A stretch of DNA of 64,000 bases. Origin: Rhodococcus_G sp042879035. GTDB taxonomy: Bacteria > Actinomycetota > Actinomycetes > Mycobacteriales > Mycobacteriaceae. A program made the position numbers and the translations under genes. This document shows, piece after piece, positions 45,636 through 54,342 of this stretch (positions within the stretch are counted from its first letter, which is position 1; each line of letters opens with the position of its first letter). Below the pieces are notes generated by a model. That model was not told the origin of the DNA. It worked only from the letters and a program-made list of their open reading frames with translations, and made no database searches. The stretch covers positions 8,011 through 72,010 of the forward strand of contig NZ_JBIAOU010000023.1 of NCBI RefSeq assembly GCF_042879035.1. Direction: 5' to 3'.

Positions 45636-47120
45636 GTGACTGTTACCGCCGACCTCACTACGGTCGTGAAGCACCCGAAGCGTTTCTACATCGGTGGGGA
45701 GTGGGTCCTTCCGTCGACCTCGGCCACATTCGAGGTGGTCGAGTCAGCCACCGAAGAGGTCATCCTCAGCGTCGCTGAAGCGCGGGAGGGGGACATGGCT
45801 CGTGCGATCACAGCCGCGCGCCTCGCATTCGACGAAGGCCCGTGGCCACGGATGAGCCACACCGAACGGGCCGGCTACCTCCGGGCGATGGCGACTGCGA
45901 TCCGGGATCGCAGAGCGGAGTTCGCACAGATCTGGCCCCGCGAGGCCGGCGTCCTGCACGGCATTGCCGGCTACGTCTCCACGATGGCCGCAGGGATGTA
46001 CGACCAGTACGCCGGCTACGCCGACACCTACGCGTTCGAACAACTCGTGGAGCCCACCAGCGGCGGTCAGTTCGGTCTCCTCGTCCGCGAACCCGTCGGG
46101 GTCGTGGGAGCCATCATCCCGTGGAACGCTCCCCTGACCCTCATCTCGTCGAAGCTGCCGCCCGCGTTGCTCGCCGGTTGCACGGTCGTGCTCAAGCTCT
46201 CGCCCGAGGCGCCGGGCGAGGGGTACCTTCTCGCAGAGATCGCCGAGGCGATCGGCCTGCCCCCCGGGGTGCTCAACGTCGTGACCGCCGAACGGGAGGT
46301 GTCCGAGCAGCTCGTACGCGATCCAAGGATCGACAAGATCAGCTTCACCGGCTCGACTGCTGCCGGCCGCAGGATCGCCTCGCTCTGCGGCGACCGGATC
46401 GCGCGGTGCACGCTGGAGCTCGGCGGCAAGTCCGCTGCGGTGATTCTCGATGATGCGGACCCCGTCAGCGCAGCGCGGACGGTGGCGACCGCGGAGCTCG
46501 GCATCACTGGCCAGGCCTGTCTCTCCCTGACCCGCGTGATCGTGCCCCGCGAGCATCATGACGAGGTCGCCGAGGCGATCGCAGCGGTGTTCGCGCAGGT
46601 GCGGGTGGGGGACCCCTTCGATCCAGCATCGGGCATCGGTCCACTCGCGCTCGAGCGTCAACGCGATCGCGTCGAGGGCTACATCGCCAAGGGCATCGGG
46701 GAAGGCGCCACGCTGATGCACGGAGGACAACGTCCCAAGCACCTGGACCGTGGCTGGTTCATCGAGCCCACAGTCTTCTCGAACGTCCAGAACTCCTCCA
46801 CCATCGCGCAGGAGGAGATCTTCGGTCCGGTCCTCAGCGTCATCCCCGCCGACAGCGAGGACCATGCGATCGCGATGGCGAACGACACCATCTACGGCCT
46901 GAACGCCTCCGTATTCACGCCCGACGCCACGCGAGCCCGGCGAGTCGCGGCACGGTTGCGCTCGGGCACCGTGGGTCACAACGCATTGCGGGCGGACCTC
47001 GGCATCGGGGTCGGCGGGTTCAAGCAGTCCGGACTCGGCCGCGAGGGCGGCACCGAGGGCCTGCTGTCCTACCTCGAATCGAAAACCGTCATCCTCGACG
47101 GCGTTCCCGCCGGCTACTGA
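45636..47120 (+). CDS. Aldehyde dehydrogenase
   Basis: This 494-residue aldehyde dehydrogenase has IIPWNAPLTL and FTGSTAAGRRIA for NAD(P), the Glu of LELGGKSA and the catalytic Cys in TGQACLSLTR. FKQSGLGREGG is close to the C-terminus. GTG 45636 follows AGGAG by 5 bases. It differs from the enzyme at 18798 and follows the IclR gene in the same direction. It is the first enzyme gene of the plus-strand unit that continues with VOC, DUF1330 and reductase genes. Confidence 0.95.
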   Translation: MTVTADLTTVVKHPKRFYIGGEWVLPSTSATFEVVESATEEVILSVAEAREGDMARAITAARLAFDEGPWPRMSHTERAGYLRAMATAIRDRRAEFAQIWPREAGVLHGIAGYVSTMAAGMYDQYAGYADTYAFEQLVEPTSGGQFGLLVREPVGVVGAIIPWNAPLTLISSKLPPALLAGCTVVLKLSPEAPGEGYLLAEIAEAIGLPPGVLNVVTAEREVSEQLVRDPRIDKISFTGSTAAGRRIASLCGDRIARCTLELGGKSAAVILDDADPVSAARTVATAELGITGQACLSLTRVIVPREHHDEVAEAIAAVFAQVRVGDPFDPASGIGPLALERQRDRVEGYIAKGIGEGATLMHGGQRPKHLDRGWFIEPTVFSNVQNSSTIAQEEIFGPVLSVIPADSEDHAIAMANDTIYGLNASVFTPDATRARRVAARLRSGTVGHNALRADLGIGVGGFKQSGLGREGGTEGLLSYLESKTVILDGVPAGY

Positions 47121-47160
47121 CGTCGTCCGTCAACAGGAACAGAAAACCCCACGGACACAA

Positions 47161-47242
47161 TGCCTTCGACCGTCGACATCCGTGAGGTCGGGATGGGGGA
47201 CGGCCTCCACCTCGAGGCCCCCTCGCCCGCTCGCGGATGCTG
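47161..47242 (+). pseudogene. N-terminal stub of an HMG-CoA lyase-like gene
   Basis: ATG 47161 encodes STVDIREVGMGDGLHLEAP (after MP), close to the VDIREVGPRDGLQ start of hydroxymethylglutaryl-CoA lyase and relatives, then stops at TGA 47240-47242. The next 150 bases read in another frame as an unrecognised 45-residue piece ending GRPVPLGTYERA. The spacer to 47526 holds no intact gene. Confidence 0.6.
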
Positions 47243-47526
47243 ACCCTGCTGGCCGCAGAGCTGCACCGATGGGGCGACCTGCACTCGACGACGCTGCCCG
47301 TTGGCGCCACTTCCACGACACTCGAGGGACCGCTCCTCCGTTCCGGAGGCAGGCCGGTCCCTTTGGGCACATACGAACGGGCCTGACGGTGTGGGACACG
47401 GTGTGGCGCTTTCCGTTCACCGAGACATCGAGGCGACGACCCACGTCGTCACGGAGCACTATCCATCGAGGGACTTCACTCGCGAATACCAGCGCGAGAG
47501 GCCCATCATCGAGAGAGGGAAAGTCC

Positions 47527-48114
47527 ATGACTACCAACACGGAATCACTGGAATCCTCGACGGCGGCGGCTTCACGCGCGACCGCAGCCCGGATCATGCC
47601 CCAGCGGGGACATCACGTGGCTTACGTCTGCAAGGACCACGAAGCGACGCGGCACTTCTACGAGGACGTCCTCGGCATGCCACTGATCGCTGCCTGGGCG
47701 GAGGTCAACGAATACCCCAGTTTCCCTGGGCGCAAGATCGAGTACCTGCACGCCTTCTATGGACTCGCCGACGGGTCGACCATCGCCTTCTTCGGCTACG
47801 TCGACGACGACGTCTACGAATGGGGTCGCCAGCAGAACGGCCTGGCACACATCGCGATGCACGTGAGCCGGGAGGATCAGCTCGAGCTCAAGGCCCAGCT
47901 CGTGGCTGCCGGCCAGGAGCCGTTGCTCATCGACCACTTCTACTGCGTGTCGCTCTACAGCAAGGACCCCGACGGCACCACCGTGGAGTTCGTGAGCGAG
48001 CCGGACAACATCGACGAGATCATGCAGGACCAACGGCAGAACGCACACCAGACACTGGCTCGTTGGCTTGGCGGCGACCACACGCCCAACAACAAGTACA
48101 TGAAAATCCTCTGA
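47527..48114 (+). CDS. VOC-family protein (glyoxalase/dioxygenase fold)
   Basis: The 195-residue protein has HHVAYVCKDHEATRHFYEDV, GLAHIAMHVSRE and GTTVEFVSEPD, giving His, His and Glu metal ligands. Its 25-residue N-terminal extension and 35-residue tail are unusual for glyoxalase. It might be a ring-cleavage dioxygenase or an isomerase. GAGGG lies 8 bases before ATG 47527. It is followed 58 bases later by a DUF1330 gene. Confidence 0.88.
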   Translation: MTTNTESLESSTAAASRATAARIMPQRGHHVAYVCKDHEATRHFYEDVLGMPLIAAWAEVNEYPSFPGRKIEYLHAFYGLADGSTIAFFGYVDDDVYEWGRQQNGLAHIAMHVSREDQLELKAQLVAAGQEPLLIDHFYCVSLYSKDPDGTTVEFVSEPDNIDEIMQDQRQNAHQTLARWLGGDHTPNNKYMKIL

Positions 48115-48172
48115 CCGAGCGAACCCCCAGACCGAGCAGAGACGCAGCCAGCGAGCGAACCAAGGAGGTTCC

Positions 48173-48481
48173 GTGCCCAAGGGATATGTCATCGCCAACT
48201 ACAGGACCATCCACGACCCTGACGGCATGGCCGACTATGCGACAGCCGCGCCACCCGTGCTGCGCGAACACGGCGGCAGAGTGATCGTCGCGCAGATGAG
48301 CCCGGACGAGCTCGAGGGCGGCGCGGGATCGGCCATGGTGGTCCTGATCGAGTTCGACTCGGTTGCTGCTGCGCACGCCTGGTACGAGTCTCCCGGGTAC
48401 GGAGCCGCGCGCAAGTTCCGTCAAGCGTCTTCGGACTGCGACATCACCATCGTGTCGGGCCTCGACACGGTGATCGCCTGA
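48173..48481 (+). CDS. DUF1330 dimeric alpha-beta barrel protein
   Basis: This 102-residue DUF1330 protein begins GYVIANYRTIHDPDGMADY and contains MVVLIEFDSVAAAHAWYESP, the family core with Trp-Tyr near the ligand pocket. Function is unknown in general; members occur beside aromatic and steroid oxygenase genes. GTG 48173 follows AAGGAGG closely. A hairpin follows 14 bases after its stop. Confidence 0.92.
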   Translation: MPKGYVIANYRTIHDPDGMADYATAAPPVLREHGGRVIVAQMSPDELEGGAGSAMVVLIEFDSVAAAHAWYESPGYGAARKFRQASSDCDITIVSGLDTVIA

Positions 48482-48494
48482 ACAATGCTCCCGA

Positions 48495-48535
48495 CATCCG
48501 TTAGCGCCGTCGGTACCGGCGTGCGCTGACGGATG
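48495..48535 (+). terminator. 13-bp hairpin between DUF1330 and reductase genes
   Basis: CATCCGTTAGCGC (48495-48507) pairs with 48523-48535 with one wobble; the inner bases can extend the stem. It may terminate or attenuate transcription into the reductase gene. Confidence 0.6.
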
Positions 48536-48596
48536 AAAGGGCACAACCCCTTCAAGGAACACCGCTTTCTGCGGGGCCGAACTGGAAAGGTGCCGC

Positions 48597-49796
48597 ATGC
48601 ACATCGTGATCGTGGGAGCCGGGCTGGCCGGCGTACGCACCGCAGAGGCGCTGCGCCGCAACGGCAGCGAGGCCGACATCACGCTCGTCGGGGAGGAGAC
48701 CGAAGATCCCTACGAGCGTCCTCCGCTGAGCAAGGACATCCTGCTCGGCAAGGCTGACCCCGACGGTATCCGTCTGCTCGATGGCGACCGACTCGCTGCC
48801 TTGGACCTCCGTCTGCGTCTCGGAGTCCGGGCCACCTCCCTGGACCCGCTCCAACGCAAGGTCACCCTGGACTCCGGCGATGAGCTGTACTACGACGAGC
48901 TGGTCATCGCCACCGGCGCCCGGGCTCGGCATCTTTCCTTCGGCGAGCTCGGCTCCCCTGCTGCGGGCGTGCACGTCCTCCGCACCTTGGCCGACGCAGT
49001 GGCCCTCCGCGACGCCTTCGCCGAGAATCCCCGAGTCGCGGTCATCGGAGGAGGGGTGATCGGCTGCGAGGTCGCCTCAGCAGCAAGCACTCTCGGCCTG
49101 GATGTCACGATCATCGACCCCCTCCCCGCGCTCATGCAGAGGGTCGTGGGTGAAGCGCTCGCCGAACGGATCGCCCAGATGCACCTGGAGTCCGGGGTGA
49201 CGTTGCACCTCAACACCGGCGTCGACGGTCTCGAGACCGACTCGGACCGGGTCGTGGGCGTTCGCCTGACCTCCGGTGACGTCGTTCCGGCGGAGGTGGT
49301 CGTGGTGGGTGTGGGGGCCGTCCCCAACGTGGAGTGGCTCGAGGGCTCGGGCCTGACCTTGGAGGACGGCGTGCTGGCGGACGAGCATCTCGCCGCTGTC
49401 GGAGCGAGCAACATCCACGTCGTGGGAGATGTGGCGCGGTGGCACCACCGTGGATACGGCGAGACGATCCGTGCCGAGCACTGGACCGCCGCGATCGACC
49501 ACGCCGACGCCGTGAGCAAGAGCCTGACCGGCACGCCGACAGCGGTCGACGGCATCCCTTACGTCTGGACCGACCAGTACGGTCGGCGAATCCAGGTCGC
49601 AGGCCTCATCGATCCCGACGACGAGGTGGTCTTCGCGGTCGACGAGGCCGGGCCGCCGAGCAAGTTGTTCGCACAGTTCGGATCGAACGGCGTACAGCAC
49701 GCAGCGATCTCGCTCGGAGCCGCACCGATGCTCATCAAGAATCGCATCGCCATGGGTCAGGGCGAGGCGCCCTGGCCCCCTGTGGTGGCGACCTGA
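48597..49796 (+). CDS. FAD-dependent ferredoxin reductase (rhodocoxin/BphA4 type)
   Basis: This 399-residue NADH-dependent reductase has FAD motif VGAGLAGVRTAEAL at residues 5-18, ERPPLSKDILLG, NAD motif VIGGGVIGCEVASA near 145 and HVVGDVARW for FAD. The C-terminal thioredoxin-reductase-like domain is complete. It would reduce a ferredoxin for a P450 or Rieske oxygenase. No Rieske alpha subunit is in the window, so the two [3Fe-4S] ferredoxins and P450s are the likely partners. AAAGG lies 6 bases before ATG 48597. Confidence 0.94.
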   Translation: MHIVIVGAGLAGVRTAEALRRNGSEADITLVGEETEDPYERPPLSKDILLGKADPDGIRLLDGDRLAALDLRLRLGVRATSLDPLQRKVTLDSGDELYYDELVIATGARARHLSFGELGSPAAGVHVLRTLADAVALRDAFAENPRVAVIGGGVIGCEVASAASTLGLDVTIIDPLPALMQRVVGEALAERIAQMHLESGVTLHLNTGVDGLETDSDRVVGVRLTSGDVVPAEVVVVGVGAVPNVEWLEGSGLTLEDGVLADEHLAAVGASNIHVVGDVARWHHRGYGETIRAEHWTAAIDHADAVSKSLTGTPTAVDGIPYVWTDQYGRRIQVAGLIDPDDEVVFAVDEAGPPSKLFAQFGSNGVQHAAISLGAAPMLIKNRIAMGQGEAPWPPVVAT

Positions 49797-49929
49797 ACGC
49801 ATCACAGACCGGCTCCACAGGTCGGACAGTGCGTCCGGATCCCCGCCAGGTGGGACGCGAAGAAACTCTTCGCTCGCGCTAGGGCACGTCTCCTACTTCG
49901 CGAGGCGCTTGAGCCAGGTGCACCCCGCG

Positions 49930-50640
49930 GATAGGAGTACGCCCGCTTCGATACCACGCGATCGCAGCAAAGCTCCGATCGGAGGTCGACGAGTAAGCCT
50001 CGTCGCCGAGCACCGCGTCCGGTCGGGTTCATGGTCGGTCGGGACCGACCGCGGCAAGGACAACACCTGCATCAGAATCGGAAACGTCGGTCAGTCACGC
50101 CGCCGGACCTTGGTCCGATCAGCAGTACCAGGGGTCGACCGTGTCCGTCGCAGACTTGATGAATCTGGGTGCCGAGCCCTTCCCGGGAACGGCCCGGTGC
50201 GTGGTCGGCGGGCTCGTGTGATTCGACAGATCCCCCGGTGTCCCACGAGAGGTTGGTGCCGTGCTCGTGGGCCCGGCAGATCACCCGAGTCCACCGAAAC
50301 CGACCAGTCGACGAGTCCGTTCACACCGGCATCGGCAAGGAGTGCGGCCAGCACCGTACCCCAGGTTCCGTTGCCGGCGTATCGGCGGTCCGCTTCCAGA
50401 TCGTCTGCCACGGGCCGGATTCCGACTGGATCCTCGCGGCCCTGCGACCGATGGACCCTCCTTCGATGGCAACACGATCCGCGGAGACATCCGCGATGTC
50501 GCTCCGCTAAGCCGAGCGACAACGGGGAGCGCCAGTGCGATCTCGACTCCTCGCTCTTCTCGAGGACCGAGATCAGCGCCCGCACGGCCATCGGGCTGGA
50601 CAAGATGATGCATGGACCTGCCGCATCACGAGGGCTCGTG
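49930..50640 (-). mobile_element. IS5-family transposase, many frameshifts
   Basis: Minus-strand pieces in different frames follow IS5 order: GTWGTVLAALLADAG, DWSVSVDSGD, GLGTQIHQVCDGHGRPLVLL and VLGDEAYSSTSDRSFAAIAW. At least three frameshifts occur. The ends could not be placed. The flanks 49797-49929 and 50641-50886 hold nothing I recognise. An IS5 enzyme of this kind may have moved the nested cassette at 30789. Confidence 0.7.
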
Positions 50641-50886
50641 GCGCCACGGCACTGAGGGCTTACCCGCAAGCGACCCTCGGCGCGTGTGAGGCGCCGGAGA
50701 CCGACCAGGTCCTGTCGCGCCTACGCAGAGCGTGCCTGTGTCCGCCGGCGATCTGAAACCGGGCCGTTCATCGCCGTCGACGGAACGTCCTACTGACGGA
50801 GAGGCGCGAGCTGGGTCCACCCGTGGCAGCCAGATGACGGAGACGGGCGGCGGGGGTGGTCGTTGACCTATCCCCGCCGGCTCGCG

Positions 50887-51138
50887 TCAGTTCGTGTCAA
50901 GACCGGCGTAACCGCGCATGTCCCGCTCCGACGCGACGTTGCCGTCTCCGTCGACCAAGAACAGGGCATGCTCCGGACAGGACAGTGCTCCTCGTGCCGC
51001 CTCGGCGAGCTCGTCGGAGCGCACGTCCCTGTCCTCGGAGTCGTTGTAGCCCTCGTCGTTGAGCTCGTAGACATCAGGCGCGGTTGCCCAGCAACGGGCC
51101 TGACCGCTGCATGCGCGCTTGTCGACCTGGATCTTCAT
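50887..51138 (-). CDS. [3Fe-4S] ferredoxin
   Basis: The 83-residue ferredoxin has CSGQARC (residues 10 and 16) and SCPEHA, the [3Fe-4S] pattern, with a 20-residue C-terminal extension not found in the 63-residue protein at 43538. ATG 51138 is used; a longer frame to 51156 exists. It lies downstream of the second KstD-like gene but beyond a hairpin. No P450 is adjacent, so it may serve either P450 or the flavoprotein. Confidence 0.92.
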   Translation of the reverse strand: MKIQVDKRACSGQARCWATAPDVYELNDEGYNDSEDRDVRSDELAEAARGALSCPEHALFLVDGDGNVASERDMRGYAGLDTN

Positions 51139-51332
51139 GTATGCCTGCCTTTGCATCCTGGGTGACTGGTTCGGGTTCGGGTTCGGACGCTATGCGTTGC
51201 GCGCCTTCGATGTTCGGGTGTGTCCCGAACGCCGGAAGTGACTGGTGCGTGGCATCCGGAATCGGCAGGTGGCTGGTGTCGCTACCGGGCCGGTGGAGAC
51301 TCCGAGCCCGGACCCACGCGCCGGTCCACACA

Positions 51333-51377
51333 CCACGAAGCCCGCCCCCCACTCTTCGGGCAGGGCCGACTTCGTGG
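51333..51377. terminator. Hairpin with CCACGAAG arms
   Basis: CCACGAAG (51333-51340) pairs with CTTCGTGG (51370-51377) around GC-rich inner sequence. It lies just beyond the stop of the KstD-like gene and belongs to the same sequence family as the hairpins at 26093, 28163 and 28831. Confidence 0.7.
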
Positions 51378-51388
51378 TTGGCAGAGGC

Positions 51389-53110
51389 TCAGCCGATGTC
51401 GCGCGACGCCTTGTCACCGAGGTGGCGACCGGCCCAGTAGCCGGTAACCATGCTCGGCCCGACGCACGAGCCACCGCCGGGGTAGGTGCCCCCGAGCACC
51501 GAGGCCGAGGTGTTGCCAGCCGCGTAGAGGCCGTCGATCAGCGGCGTGTAGTTGCCCAGCACCTGGGCGTTCTTGTCGATCCGCAGGCCACCGCTGGTGC
51601 CGATCGTTCCCGGCCACTGCTGGATGGCGGCGAACGGACCCCCCGCCACGGGCTTGATGTTGACATTGTTCGGACCGGTCAGGGCGCGGATCTGCTCGGG
51701 GTCGGCCCAGTCAGGGTCCTCCCCCTTCTCGGCGAACTTGTTGTAGTGGGTCACCGTCTCCTCGAGGGTGTCGGCATCCACGCCCATCTTCTCCGCAAGC
51801 TCGCGAACCGATCGGCCGATGACCAGCCACTCGGGAGCGGACTGACCCTGGGGTCCGACCAGGCTCAGCTCTCCGTCGGCGCCGGTCACCACCTTCGACT
51901 CGAACAGACCGCGCTCGAGATGCTCGGCACCGACCACGCACCACGCCGGCCCCTTGTTCGGGTACCCGGGATCGCGCTGGTCGAACTCGTTGAACGGGTG
52001 CGAGAAGTCGTTGTAGGTGTAGCCGCCGTGCATGAAGCGCTTGGCATGCCGGTTGACGATGATCGACCCCGGGCCCAGACCCATGTACATCTGCGGCAGC
52101 GGCTCGCCGTCACGCCCGACCTGCCACGGGTCGTACATCACTCCGTAGGAGAAGAAGGTGCCCATGTTGCCGAGCTTGGCGCCAGCGGCCATCGCCATAG
52201 TGTGGCCGTCACCGGTGTTCGCCCAGGGCGTGCAGGGCTTGACCTCGTAGCCCAGGAAGGTCTTCACCATCTCCGGGTTCCACTCGAAGCCGCCCGCCGC
52301 CAGCACGACGCCGCGGCGGACACCGATACGACGCTCAGCGCCGCTCGGACCGGCGACGACTCCGATGACCGCACCGTCGTCGTCGGTGATCAGTCGCGAG
52401 GCCGGGAACGAAGTCCGCACCTCGACGCCGCGATCGAGCAATCCTCGGTAGAGCGGCGCGATCAGACCACCGCCCTTGCCCCGGTAGCCCTCTTTCTTCC
52501 GACGCTCGTACTCCTCCTGGGAGACGACGGGGCGGTTGTCCTCACCGTAGAAGACCGGCACGTCGACGGCCTGACCCGTGGCGAGGACCTCGCCGTACGC
52601 GATCTCGACCGGGCTCACCCACGGGCTGGGGTTGATGAGCTTCGCACCCTCGACGCCGAGGCGCTCGACGACCGGGTAGGCGGCCGCCGAGACCGACCGT
52701 GGGAACTCCTTGACCCCGGGCAGCCGCCCGGGGATGACCGAGTAGTAGTCGTCCAGGCCGCCGTGGGGCATCGACCGGTACTCGGTGTTCTCCTCGAGGT
52801 ACACCAGCGCCTCGGGAGCCGTGTCTACGTAGTGCTCGATGAGCTCGGGGTCCGATGCCCGGCCGTCGGAGAGTCGAGTGACGTAGGCGATCGCCTCTTC
52901 ACGCGTGTCCCGGTCGGCGACGTGGCGGTTCAGCGGGATCCACATGTCACCGCCCGACACGGCGGTCGTTCCGCCGATGTACTGGTCCTTCTCGACGACC
53001 AGTACCTCGGCACCACCGTCGCGCGCCACGACTGCGGATGTCAGACCACCCGCCCCGGTGCCCACCACGACGACGTCGACGACCTCGTCCCAGCGACTCT
53101 CTTCAGCCAT
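51389..53110 (-). CDS. FAD-dependent KstD/fumarate-reductase-type flavoprotein, second paralogue
   Basis: This 573-residue protein is a close paralogue of the one at 37466: VVVGTGAGGLTSAVVARDGG for FAD, EKDQYIGGTTAVSGGDMW and GLYAAGNTSASVLGGTYPGG with the Tyr-Pro-Gly segment. An extra 15 residues near position 185 (DVPVFYGEDNRPVVS) distinguish it. GGAGG lies 8 bases before ATG 53110, which overlaps the end of the ABM gene upstream. Two such dehydrogenases suggest two desaturation steps or two substrates. Confidence 0.93.
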   Translation of the reverse strand: MAEESRWDEVVDVVVVGTGAGGLTSAVVARDGGAEVLVVEKDQYIGGTTAVSGGDMWIPLNRHVADRDTREEAIAYVTRLSDGRASDPELIEHYVDTAPEALVYLEENTEYRSMPHGGLDDYYSVIPGRLPGVKEFPRSVSAAAYPVVERLGVEGAKLINPSPWVSPVEIAYGEVLATGQAVDVPVFYGEDNRPVVSQEEYERRKKEGYRGKGGGLIAPLYRGLLDRGVEVRTSFPASRLITDDDGAVIGVVAGPSGAERRIGVRRGVVLAAGGFEWNPEMVKTFLGYEVKPCTPWANTGDGHTMAMAAGAKLGNMGTFFSYGVMYDPWQVGRDGEPLPQMYMGLGPGSIIVNRHAKRFMHGGYTYNDFSHPFNEFDQRDPGYPNKGPAWCVVGAEHLERGLFESKVVTGADGELSLVGPQGQSAPEWLVIGRSVRELAEKMGVDADTLEETVTHYNKFAEKGEDPDWADPEQIRALTGPNNVNIKPVAGGPFAAIQQWPGTIGTSGGLRIDKNAQVLGNYTPLIDGLYAAGNTSASVLGGTYPGGGSCVGPSMVTGYWAGRHLGDKASRDIG

Positions 53111-53486
53111 GACAGTTTCCTCCAACTTTCCAACTCGCTCGACAGGGCCCGGATCGGCGACCGCCCGGGTACGGATCCGGCAGGGAGTGCGTCACAGAGT
53201 CCTTGGTGGTGGGGTCGTAGCGGACCACCCCGATGTCCCGGACCAGCGGCTGGTACTCGGACTTCCACTTCAGCTCGTGGGACTGGGCCAGGTGGTCCTG
53301 GATCGCCTCCATGGACTCCCAGACCTCGAACAGACGAAGGGTGTTCGAGGTCTCCAACGGCTCTGCCCACCAGTACTCGACACAGCCCGCGTCCTTGCGA
53401 TTGAGCTCGGCGAGAGATGCGGTGAACTCCCTGACCTCGGCGAAGTCCTCGGGTGCGAGGGTCATCGAGACGGACAGAGCGATCAC
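53103..53486 (-). CDS. Antibiotic-biosynthesis-monooxygenase (ABM) type alpha-beta barrel protein
   Basis: The 127-residue protein has the ABM core VIALSVSMTLAPEDFAEVRE, CVEYWWAEPL and LRLFEVWESMEAIQDHL with the His pair near the end of the barrel. Such cofactor-free monooxygenases or stress proteins accompany polyketide and aromatic pathways. GTG 53486 has GAGGAG 8 bases upstream. Its 3' end overlaps the KstD-like gene by 8 bases, so the two are coupled. Confidence 0.85.
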   Translation of the reverse strand: MIALSVSMTLAPEDFAEVREFTASLAELNRKDAGCVEYWWAEPLETSNTLRLFEVWESMEAIQDHLAQSHELKWKSEYQPLVRDIGVVRYDPTTKDSVTHSLPDPYPGGRRSGPCRASWKVGGNCHG

Positions 53487-53599
53487 GTGCAGGTCTCCTC
53501 GGGTGATCTGGTGGGCGAACATCCCTGCGCCGAACCATAAGTCACGGTCCGTTCACGGGGACGGGAGCGTTTTGGTGAGTGGAATCCGTCAGCACGCGA

Positions 53600-54195
53600 T
53601 CGCGGCGCGCGCCTGTCGGGTCGCTCCACTGCCCGGCGATCCAGGTCTCTCGCACCAGGTAGGCGGCGGGACCCGAAGCACCTCGTGGCGCGGGTCATGG
53701 AGCAGGACCACATCATCCGGGATCCCGGCTCGCAGTCGGCATACCGCCCCTCCCGGTGTCAACGGATCCGAGAGGTACCCGTCGAGCTCCTGCGCGGAGG
53801 TGACGTTCTCCTCAGGCGCGATCAGCCGGTTCGCCGCCGACGCCATCACCCGCCTGGGGCCCTTCGGAGCTGTAGAGGCGTCGGTGCTCACAGTCGTAGG
53901 CACGCCTGCGGCCAACGCGGGTCCCGCAGTGCACCGACACGGCGCGGCGCCGCGCCTGCGGGGCGGCGATCACGGCCACCAGGTCGTGGTACAGCTCCTA
54001 CGGAACGACGCCGAGCTCGACTGGCCATACGCCGCCGAACTCCTCCGGGATGGCAATCCCCTGAAGTCCAAGCTGGTCAGCCTCTGCGACCACACCTCGT
54101 GCACAACGCCCCTGCGTCGATGAGCCGCCGAATCTCCTCGCTGGACGCCTTGCTCTTCAGGACCCCGCGCAGGACATGGCGCAGCTCATCGTGTT
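53600..54195 (-). pseudogene. Acyl-CoA dehydrogenase N-terminal remnant
   Basis: The minus strand reads ELRHVLRGVLKSKASSEEIR then, after frameshift, ADQLGLQGIAIPEEFGG and PVELGVVP, a stop, and ELYHDLVAVIAA. This is the alpha-helical N-terminal domain of acyl-CoA dehydrogenases. Further on, AQELDGYLSDPLTPGGAVCR may belong to it. The flavin and catalytic Glu regions are absent. The GntR gene at 54343 is divergent from it. Confidence 0.7.
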
Positions 54196-54256
54196 CTGGC
54201 AATGCGGGCCTGTTTCATCTCTTCCCTCTTGCCTGCCGTATGTCGCTACACTATCT

Positions 54257-54272
54257 ATAATAGTGATATTAT
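54257..54272 (+). promoter_or_regulatory. 16-bp palindrome upstream of the GntR gene
   Basis: ATAATAGTGATATTAT has perfect 6-base arms around GTGA and lies 71-86 bases before the ATG in an AT-rich island. GntR/FCD regulators bind short AT-rich palindromes and usually repress themselves, so it is a natural operator candidate. Confidence 0.6.
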
Positions 54273-54342
54273 TAACCTCTTACATGGGTAGGCTCTCCTC
54301 CGCCAGTATGTTTGTTTACTTCTTCTGGATAGGACGTTTCGC

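Noticed and set aside
47243..47387. 45-codon piece after the HMG-CoA lyase stub as a thioesterase or MaoC gene
   Set aside because: The resemblance is vague and there is no start or full domain.
51245..53404. 719-codon plus-strand frame opposite the second KstD-like gene
   Set aside because: Antisense shadow of a strongly supported flavoprotein gene.
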